Shown one piece after another: positions 46,965-54,758 of a DNA stretch of 64,000 nucleotides. The notes beneath the pieces are model-generated. The model searched no databases. It was not told the DNA's origin and saw nothing but the letters and a program-made list of their open reading frames with translations. Origin of the DNA: DFXE01 sp032054765 (GTDB lineage Bacteria; Bacteroidota; Bacteroidia; Bacteroidales; Tannerellaceae). Each line of letters begins with the position of its first letter. Within the stretch, counting starts at the first letter, position 1. Where the stretch lies: contig DAMBSC010000005.1 of the NCBI GenBank assembly GCA_032054765.1, forward strand, positions 186,001 through 250,000. The letters run 5' to 3'. The position numbers and the translations under genes were made by a program.

Positions 46965-46967
46965 TTA

Positions 46968-46995
46968 GTTGAAAGTTGACAGTTGAAAGTTGACA
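46968..46995. repeat. Tandem 14-bp repeat (GTTGAAAGTTGACA)
   Basis: Two tandem copies of GTTGAAAGTTGACA lie between the small coiled-coil gene and the DUF3164 gene. The words resemble the TTGACAGTTGACA units of the host inverted repeat at 20630-20705. Confidence 0.6.
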
Positions 46996-47053
46996 GTGGG
47001 AGAGAATCTCATCCGAAGAGAACAATGTTTTATAAAATAAATAAAGAACAATT

Positions 47054-47698
47054 ATGGAAAACGTAAATCAATTAACAAGTAAAGAATTAGCCGAACTCCT
47101 CGCACAGAAACGAGAAGAAGAACGCATCCAAGCACTCGCGCGCCGCGAAGCCTACGAATCCCTTCGATCAGAACTCATGCAAAACATCCAGACTCAGGTA
47201 CAGAACATCTGTAAAGACGTAAAATTCTTCTCCGATCTCGTCAACAACGAGTCCGAAGCCTTCCGCCATATCATGGCCGAATACGGTCACCTTCGCAGCG
47301 AAGAACAACTCAGTTTCACCCTGCGCGACGAAGACTTCAAATGGGAAGTCAAAAGCAACAAAGTAAAACGCTTCGACGAACGCGCCGACATCGCCGCCTA
47401 CCGCCTCATCGAGTTCCTGCGCAAATGGATCGGAGAGCAGCAAGACGGCACCGAAAACCCCATGTATCAGCTTGCCATGAAGCTGCTCGAACGCAACAAG
47501 TACGGAGACCTCGACTACAAATCAGTCTCCAAACTCTACGACCTCGAAGCCCGCTTCTCCGACCCCGAGTACACCGCCATCATGAACCTCTTCAAAGAAA
47601 GCAACATAGTAGAAGGCACCGCCATTAACCACTATTTCTACCGTCGCGACCAAATGGGCGTATGGCGCAAACTGGAGCCCTCATTCAATCGGCTGTAA
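47054..47698 (+). CDS. DUF3164-family phage protein
   Basis: The 214-residue protein matches DUF3164, common in Mu-like phages: LLAQKREEERIQALARREAY, LSFTLRDEDFKWEVKSNKV and FDERADIAAYRLIEFLRKWI. Its function is unknown although it is often encoded between the transposition genes and late genes. The operon probably ends here at a strong terminator. Confidence 0.85.
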   Translation: MENVNQLTSKELAELLAQKREEERIQALARREAYESLRSELMQNIQTQVQNICKDVKFFSDLVNNESEAFRHIMAEYGHLRSEEQLSFTLRDEDFKWEVKSNKVKRFDERADIAAYRLIEFLRKWIGEQQDGTENPMYQLAMKLLERNKYGDLDYKSVSKLYDLEARFSDPEYTAIMNLFKESNIVEGTAINHYFYRRDQMGVWRKLEPSFNRL

Positions 47699-47737
47699 AA
47701 AGACGATTGTAAGTTAAAGAATAAGTCGGTTTAATGA

Positions 47738-47773
47738 AAAAGGCTTCCTCACTATTCGAGCGAGGAAGCCTTT
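47738..47773 (+). terminator. Strong terminator after DUF3164
   Basis: AAAGGCTTCCTC pairs perfectly with GAGGAAGCCTTT over a short loop, flanked by A- and T-rich sequence. It separates the early plus-strand operon from two minus-strand genes and works in both directions. Confidence 0.85.
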
Positions 47774-47798
47774 CATATTATATAAATAATCAGATATA

Positions 47799-48317
47799 TT
47801 ACACCGGTAACCGCATCTTTACTACGCCGATAAAGTCTTCAACGGCGTGACCGGTCACGGAAAAATTGGGTTTTCCATTATCCAAATAACGCAAAGTCGT
47901 AGCATTTCCTTTGCCATTATAGCAATAGAACTCTCTTAACTTATATCCGCTTTCGTCACCTTTACGATATCTGATCAGCAAAATATCCCCTTTCTTTACC
48001 TGCAGGGCTTCATCCCCTTCAAATTTATGAATAAACACTATATCCTCAGGATTAATCCCCCTTGGTACCATACACAAGCCCCCGACCCGTTTCATGATAT
48101 AATCATCCGGGTTAAATCTCTTCCCCTTATGGTAATATCTGTCCAGGATTGTCCGGTTTATAGTCGAAGTTTTCAGAGCATTTTCATGACAATCCATGAC
48201 GTCTCCTGCCATTACATACTCGATGGGCTTCAGAGATTTCATATATACACGGTAGAAAAGATAGAGAATCGCCGGAAACAATAAGAAAAAAAGCATCGGG
48301 ATCAATAAATTTTCCAT
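47799..48317 (-). CDS. Membrane-anchored S24/S26-peptidase-like protein (tentative)
   Basis: The 172-residue protein begins with a transmembrane helix (IPMLFFLLFPAILYLFYRVY) and has a soluble domain whose segment GLCMVPRGINPEDIVFI and VKKGDILLIRYR resembles the SM-x-P ... GD motif of LexA/signal-peptidase folds, but with Cys where the nucleophilic Ser would be. The similarity is from eye only. If right, it is either inactive or uses Cys. It is encoded with the next membrane gene opposite to the phage early operon, a typical place for lysogenic-conversion genes. Confidence 0.45.
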   Translation of the reverse strand: MENLLIPMLFFLLFPAILYLFYRVYMKSLKPIEYVMAGDVMDCHENALKTSTINRTILDRYYHKGKRFNPDDYIMKRVGGLCMVPRGINPEDIVFIHKFEGDEALQVKKGDILLIRYRKGDESGYKLREFYCYNGKGNATTLRYLDNGKPNFSVTGHAVEDFIGVVKMRLPV

Positions 48318-48336
48318 AATTCCTCCTTTTTAATTT

Positions 48337-48831
48337 TTAAGCAACTTTACTTGCCTTGATATCATCTTTTACCTCATAATCGCAACTGATGATTTCCATT
48401 TTCTGGTAAAACAAGATTAAAACGAAAAGACCAAAGATATAATAAATCTTTAACCATTCGGCTAAATCCTGATAATTTTTTGAAGCAACCTGCATTCCAT
48501 AAACGACGGCAAATCCTATAAATGCAGAAATAGTAAGCCGCATAAATATACGACTGTTCGAACTATATGCAAACATACCCTTCAACGCTTGTATTATAAA
48601 ATAGTCTATAAAAAGCATGAAGAGTAATCCGCAATTTATAAAAGAAGTTACATCTTTCTGGCTTACTTCGACTAATAACTCGTCAAAAGGTTTACCGGTT
48701 TTGGTAAACCAATAAACAAATACATCAGGGTGAGCAAAAAAAAGTAAAAAAAGCAACCAGAGAAAAGCCAGCCCCGGCTTAAATAAGAAGACTTTAAGCT
48801 TCTCCCAAAATCCCTTAATCCATTCAATCAT
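48337..48831 (-). CDS. Four-helix membrane protein, unknown
   Basis: The 164-residue protein has about four transmembrane helices (GLAFLWLLFLLFFAH; FINCGLLFMLFIDYFIIQAL; ISAFIGFAVVYGMQVA; YYIFGLFVLILFYQK). It is upstream of, and probably cotranscribed with, the gene at 47799-48317 (19-nt gap). No motif allows a function. Possible superinfection-exclusion protein, by location only. Confidence 0.6.
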   Translation of the reverse strand: MIEWIKGFWEKLKVFLFKPGLAFLWLLFLLFFAHPDVFVYWFTKTGKPFDELLVEVSQKDVTSFINCGLLFMLFIDYFIIQALKGMFAYSSNSRIFMRLTISAFIGFAVVYGMQVASKNYQDLAEWLKIYYIFGLFVLILFYQKMEIISCDYEVKDDIKASKVA

Positions 48832-49186
48832 TGAAAAATAAGTTTGTTATAATGCATCCGCGCGAATATAAAAAACTTTTTTCTTTGATTAACGAAATTG
48901 AACCGTTTATTAAGTAATTTTAATATAACTTTTACCTGTTTTCGCCCACAATCCGTATCACTATACGGATCCTTCTGATGGTAAAACAATCTAACGCTGC
49001 CATAGGTTCACTGCAAACCCAACAAATCACCTCCCCACACGACCTATTAGATGCACAAATCCCAAACAAAGCTGCACCCATTTCCTGCAGCCCTGCCGCC
49101 GTGGATGGCTTTCCCCTGCGCCTCTATGACACACCCCCTGCCCCCTCTCGAGAGGGGAGAAAGTGCATCACATAACCGGTAGATCT
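48832..49186. other. Intergenic region with two palindromes
   Basis: An 8-bp stem (ATCCGTAT-CACT-ATACGGAT, 48951-48970) and a 16-nt palindrome CCCCTCTCGAGAGGGG near 49143 are visible. The latter lies just after the T9SS-type gene on minus and could terminate it. The plus-strand frame at 48978-49175 has low-complexity composition and is not supported. Confidence 0.5.
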
Positions 49187-49915
49187 CTACTTGATCAATA
49201 CCTTATATACCTTCCGGTTGTCGGAATCCTGGAGGACTACTATATAAATACCGGCAGGGAGTGTTTGCGAGTAATCAGAAACTATCTTCTGATTGACCAC
49301 AATCATGCCGCTTGTATTGAACACCGTCAGCCGGTAGGCCGACGGTGTCTCGATACACAGGTAGCGGTCACGGGTATAGATTACCGTGCCGTCGATATCT
49401 TCATTACCGACTGATGTGCCGGAAGTTTTGAGGATTAGGGACTGTGAAGCGATCTTCAGGTTGCCGTTGTAAGCGATTACTTCGGCAAAGTATTCAGTAT
49501 CGGCGGACAGATCCGTCAGGTTGAAGTCTATAATATCCTGAGCGGCTTTCAGCTTTCCCTCTTTATCTAAGGAGTAAGTAGCAATCAGTTTCGAATCTTC
49601 CGTACTGTAGAGGTTGAGCGTATAGCCGGTAGCACCGTCTATTTTTTCCCAGCGCACGGTAGCGGTTGTCGAAGTAATGTCGACCACTTCGGCAGAAGGT
49701 ATATCGTCGCCGGCCTGGCTCAGCAAAACGATCTCCATAAATCCGGCAGCCAATCCATTGTTTACCACCACCGGATACACGCCTGCTTCGCCTCCTGTGC
49801 CCGAAAGAGCCACAGAGTCTATGCTAAAAGCCGAGAATGTTCCGTCAGTCAGGCTTTGAGCTTGTCCGTGAACCGTCAGGGCTAAGAGTACGAAAGGTAA
49901 TAATATTCTTTTCAT
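49187..49915 (-). CDS. T9SS-sorted secreted protein with fibronectin III-like domain
   Basis: The 242-residue protein has a signal peptide (ILLPFVLLALTVHGQAQ), an fn3-like domain (VDITSTTATVRWEKIDGATG) and a C-terminal type IX sorting domain (VFNTSGMIVVNQKI, YIVVLQDSDNRKVYKVLIK), the shape and end typical of type A signals. It should pass the outer membrane by T9SS and become surface-attached or released. It overlaps the preceding SusD-like gene by one base (TAATG), so the two are co-translated. Finding T9SS cargo in a prophage is unusual. Confidence 0.75.
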   Translation of the reverse strand: MKRILLPFVLLALTVHGQAQSLTDGTFSAFSIDSVALSGTGGEAGVYPVVVNNGLAAGFMEIVLLSQAGDDIPSAEVVDITSTTATVRWEKIDGATGYTLNLYSTEDSKLIATYSLDKEGKLKAAQDIIDFNLTDLSADTEYFAEVIAYNGNLKIASQSLILKTSGTSVGNEDIDGTVIYTRDRYLCIETPSAYRLTVFNTSGMIVVNQKIVSDYSQTLPAGIYIVVLQDSDNRKVYKVLIK

Positions 49916-51501
49916 TACTTCGTATTATATCCTGGGTTCTGGGTTACATTGCTACCTAAGTCTATTTCTCTTTGAGGGATAGGAAGTATGGCTCTATGTT
50001 TGTTTGATTCATCCAAATCTAAATAAGTAACAGATAAGCCCAACACATTTAGCATCAGATTTCCCTTATAAGTGCCGTCATAATAATCAGCCATATATTC
50101 ATCCATCAAGGATTTCTTCTCCGGTTCTCCTATGGATGCAAACATTTTTTCAGCAACTTTCATATAAAATGCCGACAGAGCTTCTGATGAACTTTTAGTC
50201 CCTATCGGAAGTTCTCCCCATTCCCCTTTAAGCATATAGGCATCAGCAAGGATAGCATCTGCATCTGCTTTGCTAATATTTTGGTTACTATCATCATTTA
50301 AAAGAGCCAATGAATTCACGATATCAGAGACAACTGAATTAAGAATAGCTGAACGAGCGAGTTGAGGTGATGATATGGCTTCCAGGCCTATAGTTGTTAC
50401 ATAGGGTACGCGGTCGAACCACAAGGTAAGTAATAGGTAACAATTGGCGCGGGCTACCAGCGCTTGTGCCAGTATATTCTGTTGAAAAGTCGTCAACGAT
50501 TGGCGGGATTGCAGGATAGTGATCACCAAATTTGCTGAGCTTATTGCTTCATAAGCCTTACTCCAATAATCATAAATAATACTGGATTGGGAAGTATATG
50601 ATTTCTCTTTGAATTCTTTTGTTGCTTCATCAGAGGATTTTCCCATAAATGCTTTATCAAAATCGGCATCCATCTGGCGTAAAGCTTCTAAAGGAGTTAA
50701 GAAATTCTTTTTCATGGTTGTGAATTCCTCATCGGAAGGTGTATTCGGATTAGCCACGGTTTTAAGAATGAAAGGGAATTCTTTTGTTACACCCTGTTTA
50801 TTCTTTAGTATAATTTTACAGTTTGACGCCTTGTCTTCTGCTGGTACATTTCCAAACTCCATCTCGATATGCCTGCCATACTTAGTAGAAGGAGTACTAC
50901 GGTCAGTGACAGTAATTCCCGCAGGCAATCCGGTTATATCAAATTTTACCTGCTGGTCTTCGTTATCTAAGTAAATAATTGTAGCACTAAGATCTCCACC
51001 ATGTCTGATTTGAGGATTAGCTCCTACATAAACATGGTTGTAATTATCGCCGACAACCATAAAATCCTTATTCACCACCTGCTGTGCGGATTCTACAGTC
51101 CTGGCACGTTCGGCATACAGGGCGTAGGGGACAGATAGCATCTGGGTGGTGGCTACATCTTTATAAGCGGTGCCGCCTGCCGGGTCCATGCTGAAACGGA
51201 TGAAGTAAGGAGACAGGCTCCAATCTACGTTTGCAAACTTTCCTGTCAGTGCTTTTCCTGTTCCTATTTGCAGATTCAGTACGCCGGTTTTGCCGGTTGT
51301 CACTTCGAAGCTTTCCGCGTAGACGGTTGTTCCTGTGGCGCTGCCGCGTAGTAATGTGATTTTGACGGCCACTTTTTTCTCGATCAATAGGTTGCCCTCT
51401 GCGTCGCGGGCGATAGCCTGGTAGTTAAAAGCCTGGGGCGCTTGTGCCCAAATATACATGCCGGTTAGAAGTAATAGGCATGCCAGGAAGCATTTTTTCA
51501 T
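49915..51501 (-). CDS. Chimeric secreted protein with SusD/RagB-like C-terminal domain
   Basis: The 528-residue protein has a signal peptide ending YIWAQ without a lipobox; an N-terminal domain of about 110 residues (FNYQAIARDAEGNLLIEKKV, ending MLSVPYALYAERA) shared with many secreted Bacteroidetes fibre-like proteins; a middle beta-domain (about 135-250); and a SusD-type TPR region from about 258 with YDYWSKAYEAISSANLVI, ANCYLLLTLWFDRVPY and the end LPIPQREIDLGSNVTQNPGY. SusD proteins normally are lipoproteins paired with SusC; neither a lipid Cys nor a SusC gene is present. The role may be glycan binding or receptor modification. Confidence 0.75.
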   Translation of the reverse strand: MKKCFLACLLLLTGMYIWAQAPQAFNYQAIARDAEGNLLIEKKVAVKITLLRGSATGTTVYAESFEVTTGKTGVLNLQIGTGKALTGKFANVDWSLSPYFIRFSMDPAGGTAYKDVATTQMLSVPYALYAERARTVESAQQVVNKDFMVVGDNYNHVYVGANPQIRHGGDLSATIIYLDNEDQQVKFDITGLPAGITVTDRSTPSTKYGRHIEMEFGNVPAEDKASNCKIILKNKQGVTKEFPFILKTVANPNTPSDEEFTTMKKNFLTPLEALRQMDADFDKAFMGKSSDEATKEFKEKSYTSQSSIIYDYWSKAYEAISSANLVITILQSRQSLTTFQQNILAQALVARANCYLLLTLWFDRVPYVTTIGLEAISSPQLARSAILNSVVSDIVNSLALLNDDSNQNISKADADAILADAYMLKGEWGELPIGTKSSSEALSAFYMKVAEKMFASIGEPEKKSLMDEYMADYYDGTYKGNLMLNVLGLSVTYLDLDESNKHRAILPIPQREIDLGSNVTQNPGYNTK

Positions 51502-51689
51502 ATAGAATTATTTTAAATTATATACAGTTAAAGCTAAAAGCGTCCGACATACAACCCAAAAAGTAATATGCCTGGTTGCAAATGTAATAATAAACTTGAA
51601 TTTCAGTCTTGATATATGTCAAAAAAACAAGATATTTATTTCTTATAACATCCATTAGGTTATAGGGGATATTTGCCATCAGAGATGGC

Positions 51690-51925
51690 GCACATTTGTA
51701 GGCCGTAGCCTGAGGCTACGGTATGGGATGCCGCAAAGCCCGTTACATTGCTGCCGTAGGTAGCAAATGGTTGCCGGGTATGGTTTGCTACCTACGGCAG
51801 CAGTCATGTGTTGGGTTTGTCGTTGTGACACCGGCGCCTTAGGCACCGGTCTACAAATATGTGCTGCCTCCGGCAGCGATTCGTCACTGTTTCGTACATT
51901 GGTTTGCTGCCGCCGGCAGCTTCTT
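51690..51925. repeat. GC-rich palindrome element, left copy
   Basis: Within this GC-rich stretch lie CCGTAGCCTGAGGCTACGG (51703-51721), a 17-bp stem CTGCCGTAGGTAGCAAA (51751-51767 with its complement at 51784-51800), CCGGCGCCTTAGGCACCGG (51831-51849) and two CTGCC..GGCAG palindromes near 51863 and 51906. The order and spacing match the copy at 63514-63800. No coding frame is supported; the frame at 51679-52044 is a composition artefact. The rest of 51502-51689 shows nothing. Confidence 0.8.
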
Positions 51926-51926
51926 C

Positions 51927-52142
51927 TTACGGTTCTCCCAGGTGTTCTACGATGATTTGTACTTGGCGGGGGGTGAGGAGTTTTTGGCCGTTTTGATAGT
52001 CGGCGGCAAGGAGTTTTTGCATCAGCCGGGGGTTTTTCATCCATTTCTTGAGTTGGGCGGCGGCGCTGCGGGGTGTGTTACAGGGGAAATACAGCGAGGC
52101 GAGTTCTTTTAGTCCGTAGGCTCTTATTGTAAAGGTTTTCAT
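51927..52142 (-). CDS. DUF4248-domain protein
   Basis: The 71-residue protein matches the DUF4248 family: FTIRAYGLKELASLYFPC, SAAAQLKKWMKNPRLMQKL and LLTPRQVQIIVEHLGEP. The end resembles a winged-helix or HTH wing. In Bacteroidetes it is often beside HU-related genes, as here. The function is unknown; a small DNA-binding role is likely. Confidence 0.8.
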   Translation of the reverse strand: MKTFTIRAYGLKELASLYFPCNTPRSAAAQLKKWMKNPRLMQKLLAADYQNGQKLLTPRQVQIIVEHLGEP

Positions 52143-52170
52143 GTGTTTACAGGTTCTTATGAAGTGTTAA

Positions 52171-52258
52171 AAAAAAGATCCCGATCTTTTTTGGAAAAGG
52201 ACGTGACCTTTTTGAAAATAGGACGCGTCCTTTTTGGAAAAAGGTCACGTCCTTTTTT
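52171..52258. repeat. Array C: four palindromic units with exact 22-nt period
   Basis: Ten-nt cores GATCCCGATC, GGACGTGACC, GGACGCGTCC and GGTCACGTCC start at 52177, 52199, 52221 and 52243, exactly 22 nt apart, each framed by an A-run before and a T-run after. Cores 2 and 4 are reverse complements, so units 2-4 form one large palindrome centred at 52225.5. It lies between the HU-like gene and DUF4248 and may also terminate transcription in both directions. Same period as arrays A and B. Confidence 0.9.
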
Positions 52259-52303
52259 TTAATAGTTCAAAGGCTCTTTAAAAGCGGCTTTCGAACTCCA
52301 GTT

Positions 52304-52735
52304 TCAGTCGATGTGTGTCTTGTCACATTCTTTTTCGATGACTTTAGGAACATCCTTCTCGAAAGTTGTTACATCACGTGTCAGCCGTAAGCGGTTGCCG
52401 GGAGTGAAAATAATTTTGGGGCGACGGATCTGATTTGTCGCGAAGTCTTCTTCGTCTTCCGAGCCGCTTGATCCTAAGGAGAGGCGGAAATTGCCTATTT
52501 CTCCGAACTGTACGATTCGTCCGGCCCGCAGGTTTTTGTCCAACAGGTAGTTCATCCTATCCAGAACGGCTTTTACATCGGCGCTTGTCAATGTGCTGTA
52601 TTCAGAGATGTCTGTACAGAGCTCGTCAAACAATACATACCCGTTGTTTACTGCCTGGGCGTAGTATTTACGAGGTGTTTCTCCTTTGTCTTTTCCCAGG
52701 TTGTTACGATTGATTAATCTAAATTTAAGTGCCAT
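52304..52735 (-). CDS. HU-related DNA-binding protein
   Basis: The 143-residue protein has the Bacteroidetes HU-related form: GETPRKYYAQAVNNGYVLFD, YLLDKNLRAGRIVQFGEIGN and IIFTPGNRLRLTRD, plus a C-terminal extension. Such proteins bend DNA and probably help nucleoid or phage DNA organisation. It is encoded upstream of DUF4248 on minus and separated from it by palindrome array C. Confidence 0.87.
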   Translation of the reverse strand: MALKFRLINRNNLGKDKGETPRKYYAQAVNNGYVLFDELCTDISEYSTLTSADVKAVLDRMNYLLDKNLRAGRIVQFGEIGNFRLSLGSSGSEDEEDFATNQIRRPKIIFTPGNRLRLTRDVTTFEKDVPKVIEKECDKTHID

Positions 52736-52804
52736 ACTTCTGTTTTTTGTTTATGATGGCAAAGGTTGGGTGGGTTCCTTTCCGTCCTTTGCCGGGTTAT
52801 TACT

Positions 52805-52898
52805 CTTTGTATCGTGGTACCGATACAAAGTTCGGATACATATTTTTTGTGCAGTCGGTTAACATATATTTTGATACAGAAAGATTGTATTTTCTGTA
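52805..52898. promoter_or_regulatory. Operator-like palindromes in the HU upstream region
   Basis: CTTTGTATCG-TGGTAC-CGATACAAAG (52805-52830) and TACAGAAA-N8-TTTCTGTA (52875-52898) are perfect inverted repeats between the divergent HU-like gene and the small gene at 52977. Their shape suits dimeric regulators, but no binder is known. Confidence 0.45.
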
Positions 52899-52976
52899 TT
52901 TTGTGTTACTTACAGCGTTAAATTTGTATCAGCATTATATCATTTTTTAGTAGTAACCTTATTAAAGTAGAGAAAG

Positions 52977-53201
52977 ATGGCTTATTCGAGACAGAATCTA
53001 CTGGAAAAAATTCTGGAAATACAACAGATTACCCTTGAGTATACACGCAAGGGTGTGTCGCAGCAGTGGGTATACGAGAACGTGGTACGGCCTCGTTTCT
53101 ACATCTCTATGCGGACGTATAATTCATATCTGAGTACCAATGCCAAGGCCCAGCTCCGTAAAAGCGAGGCCAGGGAAAAAGATCAGTTATCCCTCTTCTA
53201 A
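52977..53201 (+). CDS. Small phage protein, unknown
   Basis: The 74-residue protein is helical and charged (NLLEKILEIQQITLEYTRKG, VYENVVRPRFYISMRTYNSY). Its 3' end overlaps the convergent gene by 15 nt. I do not recognise its family; the position between HU and lysis genes suggests a late-regulatory or accessory phage function. Confidence 0.55.
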   Translation: MAYSRQNLLEKILEIQQITLEYTRKGVSQQWVYENVVRPRFYISMRTYNSYLSTNAKAQLRKSEAREKDQLSLF

Positions 53202-53651
53202 TAATTGACTGGCGATATACAGGTTATACGTTTCGCCCACGCTCAGGTATGTATCCTGGGTTTTGTTTACCAGCGTGGATATTTTGACCGGTTCTCCGAT
53301 GCAGATATCTTCCATTGTCCTGACTTCTTTGCCTGCGGCATGTAGTAGACGGTATACAGAGAAGTCGTTACCGTCTTGTTGTGTGCCGCAAACATGCAGC
53401 GTAAGTATGATCAGAGCTGTTTCTTCTTCCTCGCCTATTATATCCCATTCTACGCTTGATAGTTCAATAAGTGCTGCCGGTAAAGGAAATTCTGCCGGCT
53501 GGGCTGCGTCGTCAGGTTGGCGGGTCCACATGCCCACGTGCCGGAAGACCGGCTGGTTGTTTACGTCTTTCATTCCTAAGAGTTGGGTGGCGACCCGGTT
53601 GTAGATGTGTTCGAGGGGAGCCTTTTTCGTTAAATCATGTACCATAACCAA
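53187..53651 (-). CDS. Hypothetical phage protein, possible tail completion protein
   Basis: The 154-residue protein has a helical start (PLEHIYNRVATQLLGMKDV) and a beta-rich rest (AALIELSSVEWDII, TALIILTLHVCGTQQDG). This alpha-then-beta plan resembles tail terminator or neck proteins, but sequence support is weak and it lies on the opposite strand to the tail genes. The alternative is an unrelated accessory protein. Confidence 0.5.
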   Translation of the reverse strand: MVMVHDLTKKAPLEHIYNRVATQLLGMKDVNNQPVFRHVGMWTRQPDDAAQPAEFPLPAALIELSSVEWDIIGEEEETALIILTLHVCGTQQDGNDFSVYRLLHAAGKEVRTMEDICIGEPVKISTLVNKTQDTYLSVGETYNLYIASQLLEEG

Positions 53652-53804
53652 TTTAAATTTTTACAAGTTTAGTATTCTTTTCATACACAAATAACGTGGG
53701 TTTCAGCATACTAAAAAAGACTTTCTGCAAGCTTTGCATACTTTTGAGCAAGGCATGCAAAGTTTCTTTGATTCAATCACTTTCCTCTTTTTCTTTGTAT
53801 TATA

Positions 53805-53902
53805 ACCACAGATTCACAGATTACACAGCGTTCTTTTTTTGAGACCGGTAAGAATCTATTTTAAAAATAAAATAATGTCTGTGTAATCTGTGAATCTGTG
53901 GT
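53805..53902. repeat. Dispersed inverted repeat (CCACAGATTCACA family), prophage copy
   Basis: Perfect 24-nt inverted arms (53805-53828 and 53879-53902; core CCACAGATTCACAGATTAC) enclose 50 nt and sit directly upstream of the lysozyme gene. The same repeat family is in host DNA at 26261-26334. Confidence 0.85.
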
Positions 53903-53918
53903 GAAAAAAAAATCAAGT

Positions 53919-54353
53919 ATGAAAACAAGCAATAAAGGAATAAAGCTGATCAAACAGCACGAAGGTCTCCGGTTGGAGGCATACCGTTGCCCGGGGGGTG
54001 TTTGGACCATCGGGTACGGGCATACTAAAGGAGTGAAAGAGAGTGACGTAATTACGGAAGGTCGGGCGGAGCGTTTGCTGCGCGAAGACCTGGAATGGGC
54101 GGAAAAGGTGGTGAGCCGTGAGTGTCCGGATGTAAACCAAAATCAGTTTGATGCACTGGTTTCATTCGTATACAATGTAGGCGAAGCTGCTTTCCGCCGT
54201 TCCACGTTGCTCCGGTGCGTAAAGGCCAATCCGGATAACCTGAACATCCGCGGGGAGTTCGCGCGATGGACCAAAGGCGGAGGTTCGACGCTTCCGGGGC
54301 TGGTCCGCAGGCGCAGGGAAGAGGCTGAGCTATACTTCACTAAGGAAGACTAA
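53919..54353 (+). CDS. Phage lysozyme (GH24 family)
   Basis: The endolysin hydrolyses peptidoglycan for lysis. Starting at the ATG 53919 (a GTG at 53898 is too close to the repeat), it has the GH24 signature IKQHEGLRLEAYRCPGGVWT with the catalytic Glu and the Thr of TIGYGHT; the Asp of T4 lysozyme is replaced by Cys, as in several lambdoid relatives. NQFDALVSFVYNVGEAAF and LVRRRREEAELY complete the fold. It has no signal peptide, so it needs a holin. It begins the lysis cassette. Confidence 0.92.
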   Translation: MKTSNKGIKLIKQHEGLRLEAYRCPGGVWTIGYGHTKGVKESDVITEGRAERLLREDLEWAEKVVSRECPDVNQNQFDALVSFVYNVGEAAFRRSTLLRCVKANPDNLNIRGEFARWTKGGGSTLPGLVRRRREEAELYFTKED

Positions 54354-54356
54354 GGC

Positions 54357-54758
54357 ATGGAAACCTTGTTTGAAATACTGCAATCACTGTTTGTCACCGG
54401 CTTTGGGATGTGGAACATCGTATTGTTTCTGCAATACCGCAAACTAAAGAAGGCACAAGCTATCTCAGATACTCGCCAGGTTTGGCACAAAATAGCAGAA
54501 AGTAATAATGAAGCGCTTTTACAACAGAACGAAGAAATTAAACGGCTCCGCCAGGCGGTCAATACCTTTGAGCGGATCGTGTTGCGGGCTCATGCCTGCC
54601 CTTATTATAATACTTGCCCTATCCGCACAGAGTTGCAAAAGCTCAAAGGACATGCAGCAGACGACGATTTCAGACAGTATACGAATCGTCCAAAAAGTAG
54701 TCGCCGTCCCCGTGACTGTCCCGATGAGCCATGTTGCGCTGCGGATACCGACGAATGA
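54357..54758 (+). CDS. Single-span membrane protein of the lysis cassette
   Basis: The 133-residue protein has one N-terminal transmembrane helix (SLFVTGFGMWNIVLFLQY), a coiled coil (about 30-95) and a polar Cys-containing tail. It starts 4 nt after the lysozyme and its 3' third overlaps the spanin gene in another frame. By position it may be a holin or an inner-membrane spanin-like partner; the sequence does not decide between these. Confidence 0.6.
   Translation: METLFEILQSLFVTGFGMWNIVLFLQYRKLKKAQAISDTRQVWHKIAESNNEALLQQNEEIKRLRQAVNTFERIVLRAHACPYYNTCPIRTELQKLKGHAADDDFRQYTNRPKSSRRPRDCPDEPCCAADTDE

Noticed and set aside
48978..49175. 65-codon frame between the accessory membrane gene and the T9SS gene
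   Set aside because: Low-complexity product across palindromes; no promoter, no domain.
51679..52044. 121-codon minus-strand frame over the GC-rich element
   Set aside because: Pro/Arg-rich low-complexity product created by GC-rich palindromes, overlapping the DUF4248 gene.
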